Below, piece after piece: positions 1 to 6,850 of a DNA stretch of 14,945 bases; the stretch's first letter is position 1, and each line of letters begins with the position of its first letter. Where the stretch lies: assembly GCA_030592605.1 (NCBI GenBank), contig JAUVIT010000005.1, positions 1-14,945 of the forward strand. Reading direction: 5' to 3'. The notes beneath the pieces were generated by a model. The model did not search any database, was not told the DNA's origin, and saw only the letters and a program-made list of their open reading frames with translations. Made by a program: the position numbers and the translations under genes. This DNA is from Bacteroidota bacterium. GTDB taxonomy: Bacteria; Bacteroidota; Bacteroidia; Bacteroidales; GCA-2748055.

Positions 1-710
1 ACGAAGGCATTGTTCCCTCCAAGTTCAAGAACACATTTTTTCAGGTACTTGCCCGCTTCCGTGGCCACAGCCACACCTGCATGTTCACTTCCCGTGAGAC
101 TTACCGCCCTTATGTACTCACTGGCAATAAGCCCTGCTACCCGGTCCGATCCAAGGGCCAGATTCTGAAAAACGCCCTCCTCAAATCCTGCCTCTTTAAA
201 TATCTCTTCGATGGTCGCCGCACATCCCTGCACATTGGAAGCATGTTTGAGAAGTACAGTATTTCCTGCCATAAGTGCCGGAGCTGCAAAACGAAACACC
301 TGCCAGAAGGGAAAGTTCCAGGGCATTATAGCCAGAATGGGCCCCAGTGGCTCGAAAATCACACGGCTTTCCTCGGCCTCTGTTTCCACCAGCTTCTCCT
401 CCAGAAAATGAGCTGCATTTTCTGCATAGTATTCACACACCCAGGCACACTTCTTTACTTCAGCAGCAGCCTCCGAAACCGGTTTCCCCATCTCCCGGGT
501 AATCACCTCTGCAAACTCCCTGCTTCGCTCACGAAGCAAAGCAGCTACCTTGTTCATCAACATAGCCCGCTCAACAAACGAGCTATGCCGATAGTTCATG
601 AAAATGGTATGAGCACGTCCCAGACGAATGGCAAGGCTCATATCCGACAATTGGGGATAGTTGATGATCCGTGATGGATCAAATGGGTTAATGCTTCTCA
701 GAACAGCCAT
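1..710 (-). CDS. NAD(P)-dependent aldehyde dehydrogenase, succinate-semialdehyde type (5' part only)
   Basis: This is the N-terminal 236 residues of an aldehyde dehydrogenase, read on the minus strand from an ATG at 710; the rest lies beyond the left edge. Visible family motifs, in order, are the NAD-binding stretch IMPWNFPFWQVFRFAAPALM, then AGNTVLLKHASN with the cofactor-contacting lysine, the SLTGSE loop, and LELGGNNAF with the general-base glutamate near residue 231. The catalytic cysteine would be off-window. The phrase KCAWVCEYYAENA and the PWNFPFWQV form are typical of the succinate-semialdehyde dehydrogenase subgroup (GabD/Sad-like), which oxidises succinate semialdehyde or similar aldehydes in the cytoplasm. 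The start gives the usual short leader (MAVLRSINPFDPSRI). It is divergent from the mannanase gene with a 100-bp gap, so a link to mannan use is not implied. The family call is firm; the exact substrate is not. Confidence 0.9.
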   Translation of the reverse strand, partial: MAVLRSINPFDPSRIINYPQLSDMSLAIRLGRAHTIFMNYRHSSFVERAMLMNKVAALLRERSREFAEVITREMGKPVSEAAAEVKKCAWVCEYYAENAAHFLEEKLVETEAEESRVIFEPLGPILAIMPWNFPFWQVFRFAAPALMAGNTVLLKHASNVQGCAATIEEIFKEAGFEEGVFQNLALGSDRVAGLIASEYIRAVSLTGSEHAGVAVATEAGKYLKKCVLELGGNNAF

Positions 711-764
711 GTTGAATTGGGTATTTTGCGGCAGACTGCAATTTAGAAGAATCGGCAGTATTAT

Positions 765-772
765 CAAAAATA
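765..772 (-). promoter_or_regulatory. Putative Bacteroidota -7 box for the aldehyde dehydrogenase
   Basis: On the minus strand the bases read TATTTTTG, a full match to the Bacteroidota -7 consensus TAnnTTTG. A TTG lies upstream at 799-797, but the gap (24 nt) is longer than the usual 19-21 nt. The predicted leader before the ATG at 710 is about 50 nt. This is a motif match only. Confidence 0.35.
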
Positions 773-810
773 ATAATATTTTTACCTACTCTAAACCAAC
801 CCTACTGAAT

Positions 811-1923
811 ATGTTTCTCCGTTTCCTGAGCATGCTGGGCATACTATTAATGCTTAATGGCTGTGGTCCCGCAAAGGATGCAGACTCAGCATTTGGACTG
901 AGCGATCCACAGGCCAGCTCCCTGGCCACTGCACTTTTTTACAATCTTCAAATCCTTTCGACCGAGCATGTTCTGGTAGGCCACCAGGATGCACTGGCCT
1001 ATGGCATGGGATGGAAAGGCGAAGAATTCCGGACCGATATTAACGATGTACTGGGAGATCATCCGGCCGTTTTTGGCTGGGATCTGGGACATATGGGCGA
1101 TGCTGAAAACATCGATGAAGTACCCTTTGATGATATGAGAAAGTGGGCCATCGCAGTCTATGAAAAAGGCGGGGTAAACACCTTCAGCTGGCACATGCGC
1201 AATTATGCCATTTCAGGTACCAGCTGGGACAAGGACTCCTGTGTGGAAGCCTGCCTTCCGGGAGGTAGGGTACACGAGCTTTACCTGAAACGACTGAATC
1301 AGGCTTCAGATTTCTTCTCCAGCCTGCAAAACGAAAAAGGGGAACTGATCCCGGTGATTTTCCGCCCTTTCCACGAAATGACCGGGTCCTGGTTCTGGTG
1401 GGGTCATGGCAACTGTTCGGCAGAGCAGTACAAGGCGCTCTTCCAATTCACCATCGACTACCTGCGGGACAAAAAAGGACTACACCAGCTGATCATTGCG
1501 TACTCCAGTGACCATTTTCAAACTGCTGAACAGTACATGGATTTTTATCCCGGCGACGCTTATGTGGATGTGATGGCTTTTGATGACTATCACGGTCTGG
1601 CCAGTAAAGAACGGACGCCCGGCACCATCCATATGCTGGAGGTCCTCGATTCGCTCTCCACCCAACATCAAAAAATGATAGCGATCTCGGAAACCGGACT
1701 GGAAACTATTCCCAACGAGAAGTGGTTCACCGATGTGGTACTGCACACCCTGGATGCCAATGAATCGACCCGGAAAGCAGCCTGGATTCTCTTCTGGCGA
1801 AACGGTCGGCCCGACCACTATTATGCTCCCTATCCTGGGCACCCGTCGGCTCCAGATTTCATCGAATTTATGAATCATGATCTGATGCTTTCCCTCGTGG
1901 AGCTTCCTGACCTTTACAACTAA
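811..1923 (+). CDS. GH26 endo-beta-1,4-mannanase, lipoprotein
   Basis: This 370-residue enzyme is a glycoside hydrolase family 26 member, most likely an endo-acting beta-1,4-mannanase. The chosen ATG, 50 codons inside the longest open frame, begins a lipoprotein signal: a hydrophobic segment MFLRFLSMLGILLMLNGC with the lipidated cysteine at 18. Catalytic landmarks are clear: the acid/base glutamate E189 in RPFHEMTGSWFWWG and the nucleophile E294 in AISETG. VLVGHQDALAYG near residues 54-65 and FSWHMRN near 125 are other typical GH26 segments. The mature chain begins CGPAKDAD, so acidic residues follow the cysteine, which would suit surface display. It opens the mannan cassette; the symporter starts 32 nt downstream, suggesting one transcript. 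No carbohydrate-binding module is visible. The family is near certain; an exo-acting (mannobiose-releasing) mode is possible and cannot be told from sequence. Confidence 0.93.
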   Translation: MFLRFLSMLGILLMLNGCGPAKDADSAFGLSDPQASSLATALFYNLQILSTEHVLVGHQDALAYGMGWKGEEFRTDINDVLGDHPAVFGWDLGHMGDAENIDEVPFDDMRKWAIAVYEKGGVNTFSWHMRNYAISGTSWDKDSCVEACLPGGRVHELYLKRLNQASDFFSSLQNEKGELIPVIFRPFHEMTGSWFWWGHGNCSAEQYKALFQFTIDYLRDKKGLHQLIIAYSSDHFQTAEQYMDFYPGDAYVDVMAFDDYHGLASKERTPGTIHMLEVLDSLSTQHQKMIAISETGLETIPNEKWFTDVVLHTLDANESTRKAAWILFWRNGRPDHYYAPYPGHPSAPDFIEFMNHDLMLSLVELPDLYN

Positions 1924-1955
1924 TACAGAGCTGATAACCTACTAACCATTATCCT

Positions 1956-3794
1956 ATGCAACTCAAACTTGTCGACATCCTGATCATCCTTGCCTACCTG
2001 GCCTCTACCATTGTCATTGGCCTGCTAATGAAGAAACGTGCACAGCGTGATAAAACTGCCTACATGTTGGGTGGTAACAAACTACCCTGGTATATGCTGG
2101 GGCTAAGCAACGCTTCCGGCATGTTCGATATTTCGGGTACCATGTGGATGGTTACGCTTGCCTTTGTTTACGGATTGAAGTCCATCTGGATCCCCTGGCT
2201 GTGGCCTGTCTTTAACCAGATCTTCCTGATGGTTTTTCTCTCTATCTGGCTGAGGCGGTCCAATGCCACTACGGGGGCTGAATGGATTCGTACCAGGTTT
2301 GGTTCAGGAAGGAGTGGTGTGCAATCGCACTGGATCGTTGTGGCCTTTGCCCTGATCAGCTGTCTGGGTTTCCTTACCTATGGTTTTATCGGACTGGGTA
2401 AATTTGTGGAGATCTTCATCCCCTGGGAAGTTATCTCGCCCTATGTACCCTTTGAGGTGGCCCCGCAATATGTGGCTCACGTGTATGGAATTGTCTTTAC
2501 GCTGTTTGCCATGTTCTATGCCATCCTGGGCGGTATGACCTCCATTGTCTGGGCCGATGTGATCCAGTATACCATCATGACCATCTCGGCCATCGTGATC
2601 GGGGTAATCGCCATGAATGCACTTACCGACCATCCCCTGCTGGTACCAGAGGGCTGGATGAACCCATTCTTTAGGGCAAGACTTGAATTGGACTGGTCCA
2701 ATATCATTGGTGAGGTGAATGAAAAAATCATAAGCGACGGTTACTCCCTCTTTGGCATCTTCTTTAGCATGATGCTATTCAAAGGAATACTGGTGAGTCT
2801 GGCCGGGCCGGTTCCCAACTATGATATGCAGAAGATCCTCTCTACCAAATCACCCAGGGAAGCCGCTAAAATGTCCGGGTTTGTCTCAGTGATCCTGTTG
2901 CCCACCCGCTACTTTATGATTACAGGTTTTGCGGTACTGGGACTGCTCTTTTATGACCAGCTGGATCTGATTGTGGGTAATAAGATTGACTTTGAACAGA
3001 TCCTCCCCTCTGCCATCAGTCAGTTCGTGCCGGTAGGATTTATGGGACTACTGCTGGCCGGACTGCTGGCTGCCTTCATGTCCACTTTTGCAGGGACCCT
3101 CAACGCGGCCCAGGCTTATATTGTAAATGATATCTACCTGAAACACCTGAGGCCCAAGGCCTCTCGCAGACAGATAAGCCGGACCAACTACCTTTCCGGG
3201 ATCACCGTGGTGGCCATTTCCGTAGTCTTTGGCTTCTTCGCTCAGGATGTGAACAGTGTGCTGCAGTGGATCGTATCAGCCCTCTGGGGAGCCTATACGG
3301 TTTCCAATATCCTGAAATGGTACTGGTGGCGCTTTAATGGTTCCGGCTTCTTCTGGGGCATGCTGGTTGGAATCATCTCTGCCCTGATCTGCAGCAGGAT
3401 CTTCGAATTCCTGGACCTGTACTACTTCCCCATTATCCTGGTGGTTTCAGCCATAGCTGCCATACTGGGCACCTATCTTAAACCTCCCACAGACGAGGAG
3501 ACCCTGAAGAGTTTCTATAAGAATGTGAAACCCTGGGGATTCTGGAAGCCCATCCAAGAAAAGGTGATGGCCGAGGATCCCTCCTTCGAAAGAAATAAAG
3601 ATTTTGGCAGGGATATGTTCAACATTGTGGTGGGAATCATTGCTCAAACAACCCTGATGATCTTCCCCATCTACATTGTATTAAAGAAAATGGTGCCAAT
3701 GGGAATCTCTCTGGCAATTATTGCAGTCTGTTTTATAATAATGAAGCGAACCTGGTGGGACACACTCCCCAACGAGAAAGAGGGAGCTAAATGA
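1956..3794 (+). CDS. SSS-family sodium:solute symporter, likely mannobiose/manno-oligosaccharide importer
   Basis: This 612-residue integral membrane protein belongs to the sodium:solute symporter family (SGLT/PutP type, LeuT fold). It starts with MQLKLVDILIILAY, the first membrane helix, and has about 13-14 hydrophobic spans. Key segments are SNASGMFDISG at 51-61 (helix 1 unwound region, Na+/substrate site), YAILGGMTSIVWADVIQ around 188-204, and the helix 8-like LLAAFMSTFAGTLNAAQAY around 370-388 with S376/T377 where SSS members coordinate Na+. A cytoplasmic loop with PPTDEETLKSFYKNVKPWGFW near 510-530 resembles other Bacteroidota and planctomycete sugar-type members. Its stop overlaps the epimerase start (ATGA at 3791-3794), so the two are translationally coupled. 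Sitting between the mannanase and two intracellular mannobiose-processing enzymes, it is inferred to import beta-mannobiose or a short oligosaccharide. The family is sure; the substrate is inferred. Confidence 0.9.
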   Translation: MQLKLVDILIILAYLASTIVIGLLMKKRAQRDKTAYMLGGNKLPWYMLGLSNASGMFDISGTMWMVTLAFVYGLKSIWIPWLWPVFNQIFLMVFLSIWLRRSNATTGAEWIRTRFGSGRSGVQSHWIVVAFALISCLGFLTYGFIGLGKFVEIFIPWEVISPYVPFEVAPQYVAHVYGIVFTLFAMFYAILGGMTSIVWADVIQYTIMTISAIVIGVIAMNALTDHPLLVPEGWMNPFFRARLELDWSNIIGEVNEKIISDGYSLFGIFFSMMLFKGILVSLAGPVPNYDMQKILSTKSPREAAKMSGFVSVILLPTRYFMITGFAVLGLLFYDQLDLIVGNKIDFEQILPSAISQFVPVGFMGLLLAGLLAAFMSTFAGTLNAAQAYIVNDIYLKHLRPKASRRQISRTNYLSGITVVAISVVFGFFAQDVNSVLQWIVSALWGAYTVSNILKWYWWRFNGSGFFWGMLVGIISALICSRIFEFLDLYYFPIILVVSAIAAILGTYLKPPTDEETLKSFYKNVKPWGFWKPIQEKVMAEDPSFERNKDFGRDMFNIVVGIIAQTTLMIFPIYIVLKKMVPMGISLAIIAVCFIIMKRTWWDTLPNEKEGAK

Positions 3795-4993
3795 GTAATA
3801 GAGCCCTAAGTCGATTCAGGGAAGAGCTTGAGAAGGAGTTGAAGGAAAATATCCTTTCCTGGTGGATGGAATATACACCCGACAGGGAACTTGGAGGTTT
3901 TCACGGTCACATTGACCATCTTAACCAGGTGGTGAAAGGGGCCGGAAAAGGAGCGGTCCTGAACGCCCGTATTCTCTGGACCTTCTCTGCAGCCTACCGG
4001 ATGTATAATCAAGCGGAATACCTGGAAACAGCCCGGCGGGCCTATGCCTATATCATCAGCTATTTCACAGATAAGAAATACGGAGGTGTATACTGGGAAC
4101 TGGAACCTGATGGTAGCGTGCGTTCGTCACGAAAACAGATCTACGCTACAGCCTTTACCATTTATGGACTGGCTGAGTATCACATGGCCTGCGGAGATGA
4201 TCAGGCACTAAAAATTGCTAAGGGTCTATTCAGGGATCTTGAGGTACACGCACGCGACCGGGAACTCATGGGTTATACCGATGCCCTTTCCAGGGATTGG
4301 AAAGCTCTGGAGGATCTGCGGCTCAGTGAGAAAGATCAGAACGAGAGCAAGACCATGAATACCCACCTCCATATTCTGGAGGCCTATGGCAATCTCTTCA
4401 GGATCTGGAAGGATCCGGGATTGAAGGAGGCACTGAAGAATTTGATTAAGCTCTTCCTTGAGCACTTTGTGGACCGGAAAAGAAATCAGCTGAATCTTTT
4501 TTTCGATGACAACTGGAACCTGAAATCCACACTTATTTCCTATGGTCACGATATAGAGTGTTCCTGGCTTCTCCATGAGGCAGCCGCTTTACTTGGGGAT
4601 CCTGGACTACTAAAAGAGTGCGCAGAGTTAGCCGTAAATATGGCCCATGCAAGTGAGGCGGGACAAGCCGGAGATGGCGGACTCCACTATGAGTTTTTTC
4701 CGGAGAGCATGGAACTGGATAGCGATAAACACTGGTGGCCCCAGGCCGAAGCCATGGTGGGATACTACAATGCCTTCCAGCTTTCGGGTGAGCAAAAATT
4801 TTTGGAGAGATCCCTTGGAAGCTGGGAGTTTATTAAAAAACATCTCATCGATCATAAGCTGGGTGAATGGTACTGGAGCGTTGACAGCCAGGGAAATCCT
4901 CAAACTGAAAAAGAGAAGGCCGGTTTCTGGAAGTGTCCCTACCACAACGGAAGAGCGTGTATGGAGCTTATCCGCAGAATTGAAAGTAAGTAA
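3791..4993 (+). CDS. Mannobiose/cellobiose 2-epimerase (AGE family)
   Basis: This 400-residue cytoplasmic protein is of the N-acylglucosamine 2-epimerase superfamily, of the disaccharide 2-epimerase type (EC 5.1.3.11). It would convert beta-1,4-mannobiose to 4-O-beta-mannosyl-glucose by inverting C2 of the reducing-end sugar. The (alpha/alpha)6-barrel signatures are intact: GGFHGHID at 35-42, TMNTHLHILEAY at 188-199, SYGHDIECSWLL at 250-261, KHWWPQAEAMVGYYNAF at 313-329 and FWKCPYHNGRAC at 379-390. The histidines H192, H253 and H385 sit where the catalytic histidines of characterised cellobiose 2-epimerases lie. Length matches the family (about 390-410). It overlaps the symporter stop by 4 nt and is followed after 19 nt by the GH130 phosphorylase that would use its product. 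That pairing favours mannobiose over cellobiose as the natural substrate. Confidence 0.92.
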   Translation: MSNRALSRFREELEKELKENILSWWMEYTPDRELGGFHGHIDHLNQVVKGAGKGAVLNARILWTFSAAYRMYNQAEYLETARRAYAYIISYFTDKKYGGVYWELEPDGSVRSSRKQIYATAFTIYGLAEYHMACGDDQALKIAKGLFRDLEVHARDRELMGYTDALSRDWKALEDLRLSEKDQNESKTMNTHLHILEAYGNLFRIWKDPGLKEALKNLIKLFLEHFVDRKRNQLNLFFDDNWNLKSTLISYGHDIECSWLLHEAAALLGDPGLLKECAELAVNMAHASEAGQAGDGGLHYEFFPESMELDSDKHWWPQAEAMVGYYNAFQLSGEQKFLERSLGSWEFIKKHLIDHKLGEWYWSVDSQGNPQTEKEKAGFWKCPYHNGRACMELIRRIESK

Positions 4994-5012
4994 AGAAATT
5001 TCAAATCATAAA

Positions 5013-6203
5013 ATGTCAAATACCATGAATCTGTTTCAGGACCGTCAGGAGAACATCCGCAAAGAACATGAGGCACTGCTGACCAGGAAGAACAGGGAGC
5101 TTTACAGCACCAATGGCATCTTCAGCCGGTATCAGTACCCGATACTGACACGCGACCATTTCCCCATGGAGTGGCGCTACGATTTCAATCCGGAGACCAA
5201 TCCCCATTTTATGGAACGGATCAGTTTCAATGCAGCTTTTAATGCAGGAGCCATCAAATGGAATGGCTTATACCTGCTGGCGGTTCGTGGAGAAGGCAAG
5301 GACAGAAAATCATTTTTTGCCATTGCTGAGAGTCCCAACGGGATGGATAATTTCAGGTTCTGGGAGCGACCCCTGACCATGCCCGAGACAGAAGATCCAG
5401 ACACCAATGTATATGACCTGAGGCTGACAGCTCATGAGGATGGGTTTATTTATGGCGTTTTCTGCACCGAACGAAAAGATCCCAGGGCTCCTGAGGGGGA
5501 TATCAGCAGTGCTGTGGCAGCTGCAGGTCTTGCACGTACCAGGGACCTGGTGGAATGGGAAAGACTTCCCGACCTGATCACTTACGGCGGACAGCAGCGC
5601 AATGTGGTGCTCCATCCGGAATTCATCCATGGGAAATATGGATTCTATACCCGTCCACAGGATGGTTTTATCGATACCGGTTCCGGAGGTGGAATCGCCT
5701 TTGGTCTCTCCAACTCCATGCTAAATGCAGAGGTTAAGGAGGAGAAGGTCCTGGATGCAAAAACCTACCATACCATCTACGAATTGAAAAACGGACAGGG
5801 ACCTGCCCCCATCAAGACCGAACAGGGTTGGCTCAACCTGGCCCACGGGGTAAGAAACTGTGCTGCCGGACTCCGATATACCCTCTATATGTTTATGACT
5901 GCTGTGGACGATCCTACCCGGGTGATACACAAACCAGCCGGGCTCTTTATGGGGCCACTGGGTGAAGAGCGTGTGGGCGATGTCTCCAATGTTCTTTTTA
6001 CCAACGGGTGGATTGCCGATGACGATGGCAAGGTATTTATCTACTATGCTTCGTCGGATACCCGCATGCATGTGGCCACATCCACCATTGAGCAGCTGGT
6101 GGATTACTGTATGAATACACCTGAGGACCGGCTCCGTTCTGCAGCATCGGTACAGTCCATAAATGCACTGGTAGACCGGAACAAGGCCTTCCTGGGAAAT
6201 TAA
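5013..6203 (+). CDS. GH130 4-O-beta-D-mannosyl-D-glucose phosphorylase
   Basis: This 396-residue glycoside hydrolase family 130 enzyme best fits subfamily 1, the mannosylglucose phosphorylases (EC 2.4.1.281). It would cleave mannosyl-glucose with phosphate into alpha-mannose 1-phosphate and glucose in the cytoplasm. The frame stays open far upstream inside the epimerase gene, but the ATG at 5013 (MSNTMNLFQDRQ) lies just after the epimerase stop and gives the family length of about 390. The inverting-acid aspartate is D135 in TNVYDLRLTAHEDG, and VRGEGKDRKS near 91-100 and YGGQQRNVVLHPEF near 190-203 are typical substrate/phosphate-site segments. A mannosyl-N-acetylglucosamine phosphorylase (GH130_2) or mannan-oligosaccharide phosphorylase is less likely given the sequence form and the adjacent 2-epimerase. 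It is the last gene of the cassette and is followed by a stem-loop. Confidence 0.92.
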   Translation: MSNTMNLFQDRQENIRKEHEALLTRKNRELYSTNGIFSRYQYPILTRDHFPMEWRYDFNPETNPHFMERISFNAAFNAGAIKWNGLYLLAVRGEGKDRKSFFAIAESPNGMDNFRFWERPLTMPETEDPDTNVYDLRLTAHEDGFIYGVFCTERKDPRAPEGDISSAVAAAGLARTRDLVEWERLPDLITYGGQQRNVVLHPEFIHGKYGFYTRPQDGFIDTGSGGGIAFGLSNSMLNAEVKEEKVLDAKTYHTIYELKNGQGPAPIKTEQGWLNLAHGVRNCAAGLRYTLYMFMTAVDDPTRVIHKPAGLFMGPLGEERVGDVSNVLFTNGWIADDDGKVFIYYASSDTRMHVATSTIEQLVDYCMNTPEDRLRSAASVQSINALVDRNKAFLGN

Positions 6204-6209
6204 GCTCTA

Positions 6210-6246
6210 AGCCAGGATAAAGTATTTAGATGTTTTTAGCCTGGCT
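6210..6246 (+). terminator. Stem-loop after the mannan cassette
   Basis: Seven nucleotides after the phosphorylase stop, AGCCAGG (6210-6216) pairs with CCTGGCT (6240-6246). Inside it, TAAA (6218-6221) pairs with TTTA (6235-6238) across one A/G mismatch, leaving a 13-nt loop. No T-tract follows, so it is not a classic intrinsic terminator. It may act as a weak terminator or as a 3'-end stabiliser of the cassette mRNA. Confidence 0.4.
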
Positions 6247-6270
6247 GATTACAATGTACTTAAATTTACA

Positions 6271-6771
6271 ATGACTACTTTTATATCAATGCAAGAAAAA
6301 ATGGATCATCTTAGCCTTATGAAGATGGCTGTTGATGAAGCCTTCATGGGTATGCGTTCCGGTGATGGCGGGCCTTTCGGAGCCATAATCACCAGGGATG
6401 GAAAGATCATTGGTAAGGGGCACAATACCGTATTGCTTTCGTGCGATCCCACCGCTCATGCCGAGGTGAATGCTATCCGGGACGCCTGCCGGCAAGTAAA
6501 GAATCCTCACCTGAGCGGGGCTGTCATTTATTCCAATTTTGAACCCTGTCCCATGTGCCTGGCAGCCATCTACTGGGCAGATATACGCACGCTCTACTAC
6601 AGTAAGGGGCGATCCGATGCAGAGAAGATCGGTTTCATGGACAAGCACCTTTATCATGAATTAGCCTTGAAAGAGGATCAAAGGGAGATTAAAACTCAGC
6701 ATGTTTCCGTTCCTGAGATGGAGCAGCTGATGGAAGAGTGGATGAGCCTGGAAGGGAAAAACCTCTACTAA
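6271..6771 (+). CDS. Guanine/nucleoside deaminase (CDA fold)
   Basis: This 166-residue cytosine/guanine-deaminase-fold protein resembles Bacillus GuaD-type guanine deaminase, which hydrolyses guanine to xanthine and ammonia in the cytoplasm. The zinc site is complete: the HAE motif in DPTAHAEVNAIRDAC (histidine ligand plus proton-shuttling glutamate) and the PCxxC motif in FEPCPMCLAAIYWA (two cysteine ligands). GDGGPFGAII near residues 31-40 and the C-terminal KNLY end fit GuaD-like proteins, including a domain-swapped tail. The downstream ATG at 6301 (MDHLSLMKMAV) would give 156 residues, closer to the family length, and would leave room for the promoter-like TAAATTTA at 6261-6268; the true start is uncertain. 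It has no evident role in mannan breakdown. Activity on other bases (for example ammeline or cytosine) cannot be excluded. Confidence 0.88.
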   Translation: MTTFISMQEKMDHLSLMKMAVDEAFMGMRSGDGGPFGAIITRDGKIIGKGHNTVLLSCDPTAHAEVNAIRDACRQVKNPHLSGAVIYSNFEPCPMCLAAIYWADIRTLYYSKGRSDAEKIGFMDKHLYHELALKEDQREIKTQHVSVPEMEQLMEEWMSLEGKNLY

Positions 6772-6786
6772 ACTTCCTTAGTTTTA

Positions 6787-6816
6787 TTGGAAATCAGTGA
6801 TCATCTGCTATTTTTA
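6787..6816 (+). promoter_or_regulatory. Putative Bacteroidota promoter for the 6851 operon
   Basis: TTG at 6787-6789 is followed after exactly 19 nt by TATTTTTA (6809-6816), 7 of 8 bases of the TAnnTTTG -7 consensus. The spacing is the preferred one, and the predicted transcript would start about 30 nt before the ATG at 6851. It separates the oxidoreductase-PKD-peptidase run from the deaminase. Confidence 0.4.
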
Positions 6817-6850
6817 TAGTTTGATCAAGCTAACTAAACCTTATCACATT

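Noticed and set aside
81..674. Plus-strand open frame of 197 codons at the left edge
   Set aside because: It is antisense to the aldehyde dehydrogenase, whose minus-strand translation carries unmistakable family motifs; the plus-strand protein looks like nothing known.
777..784. TATTTTTA as a -7 box for the mannanase
   Set aside because: It matches 7 of 8 bases but has no -33 element at the proper distance, and the leader would be very short; left as unproven.
661..810. 50-codon N-terminal extension of the mannanase frame
   Set aside because: It runs into the divergent aldehyde dehydrogenase gene and would bury the lipoprotein signal that starts at 811.
4647..5012. Upstream extension of the GH130 frame
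   Set aside because: It lies wholly within the epimerase gene; the ATG at 5013 gives the family length and follows the epimerase stop.
6767..6785. ACTAA/TTAGT hairpin followed by TTTT at the deaminase stop codon
   Set aside because: The stem is only 5 bp of mostly A/T pairs, too weak to call a terminator.
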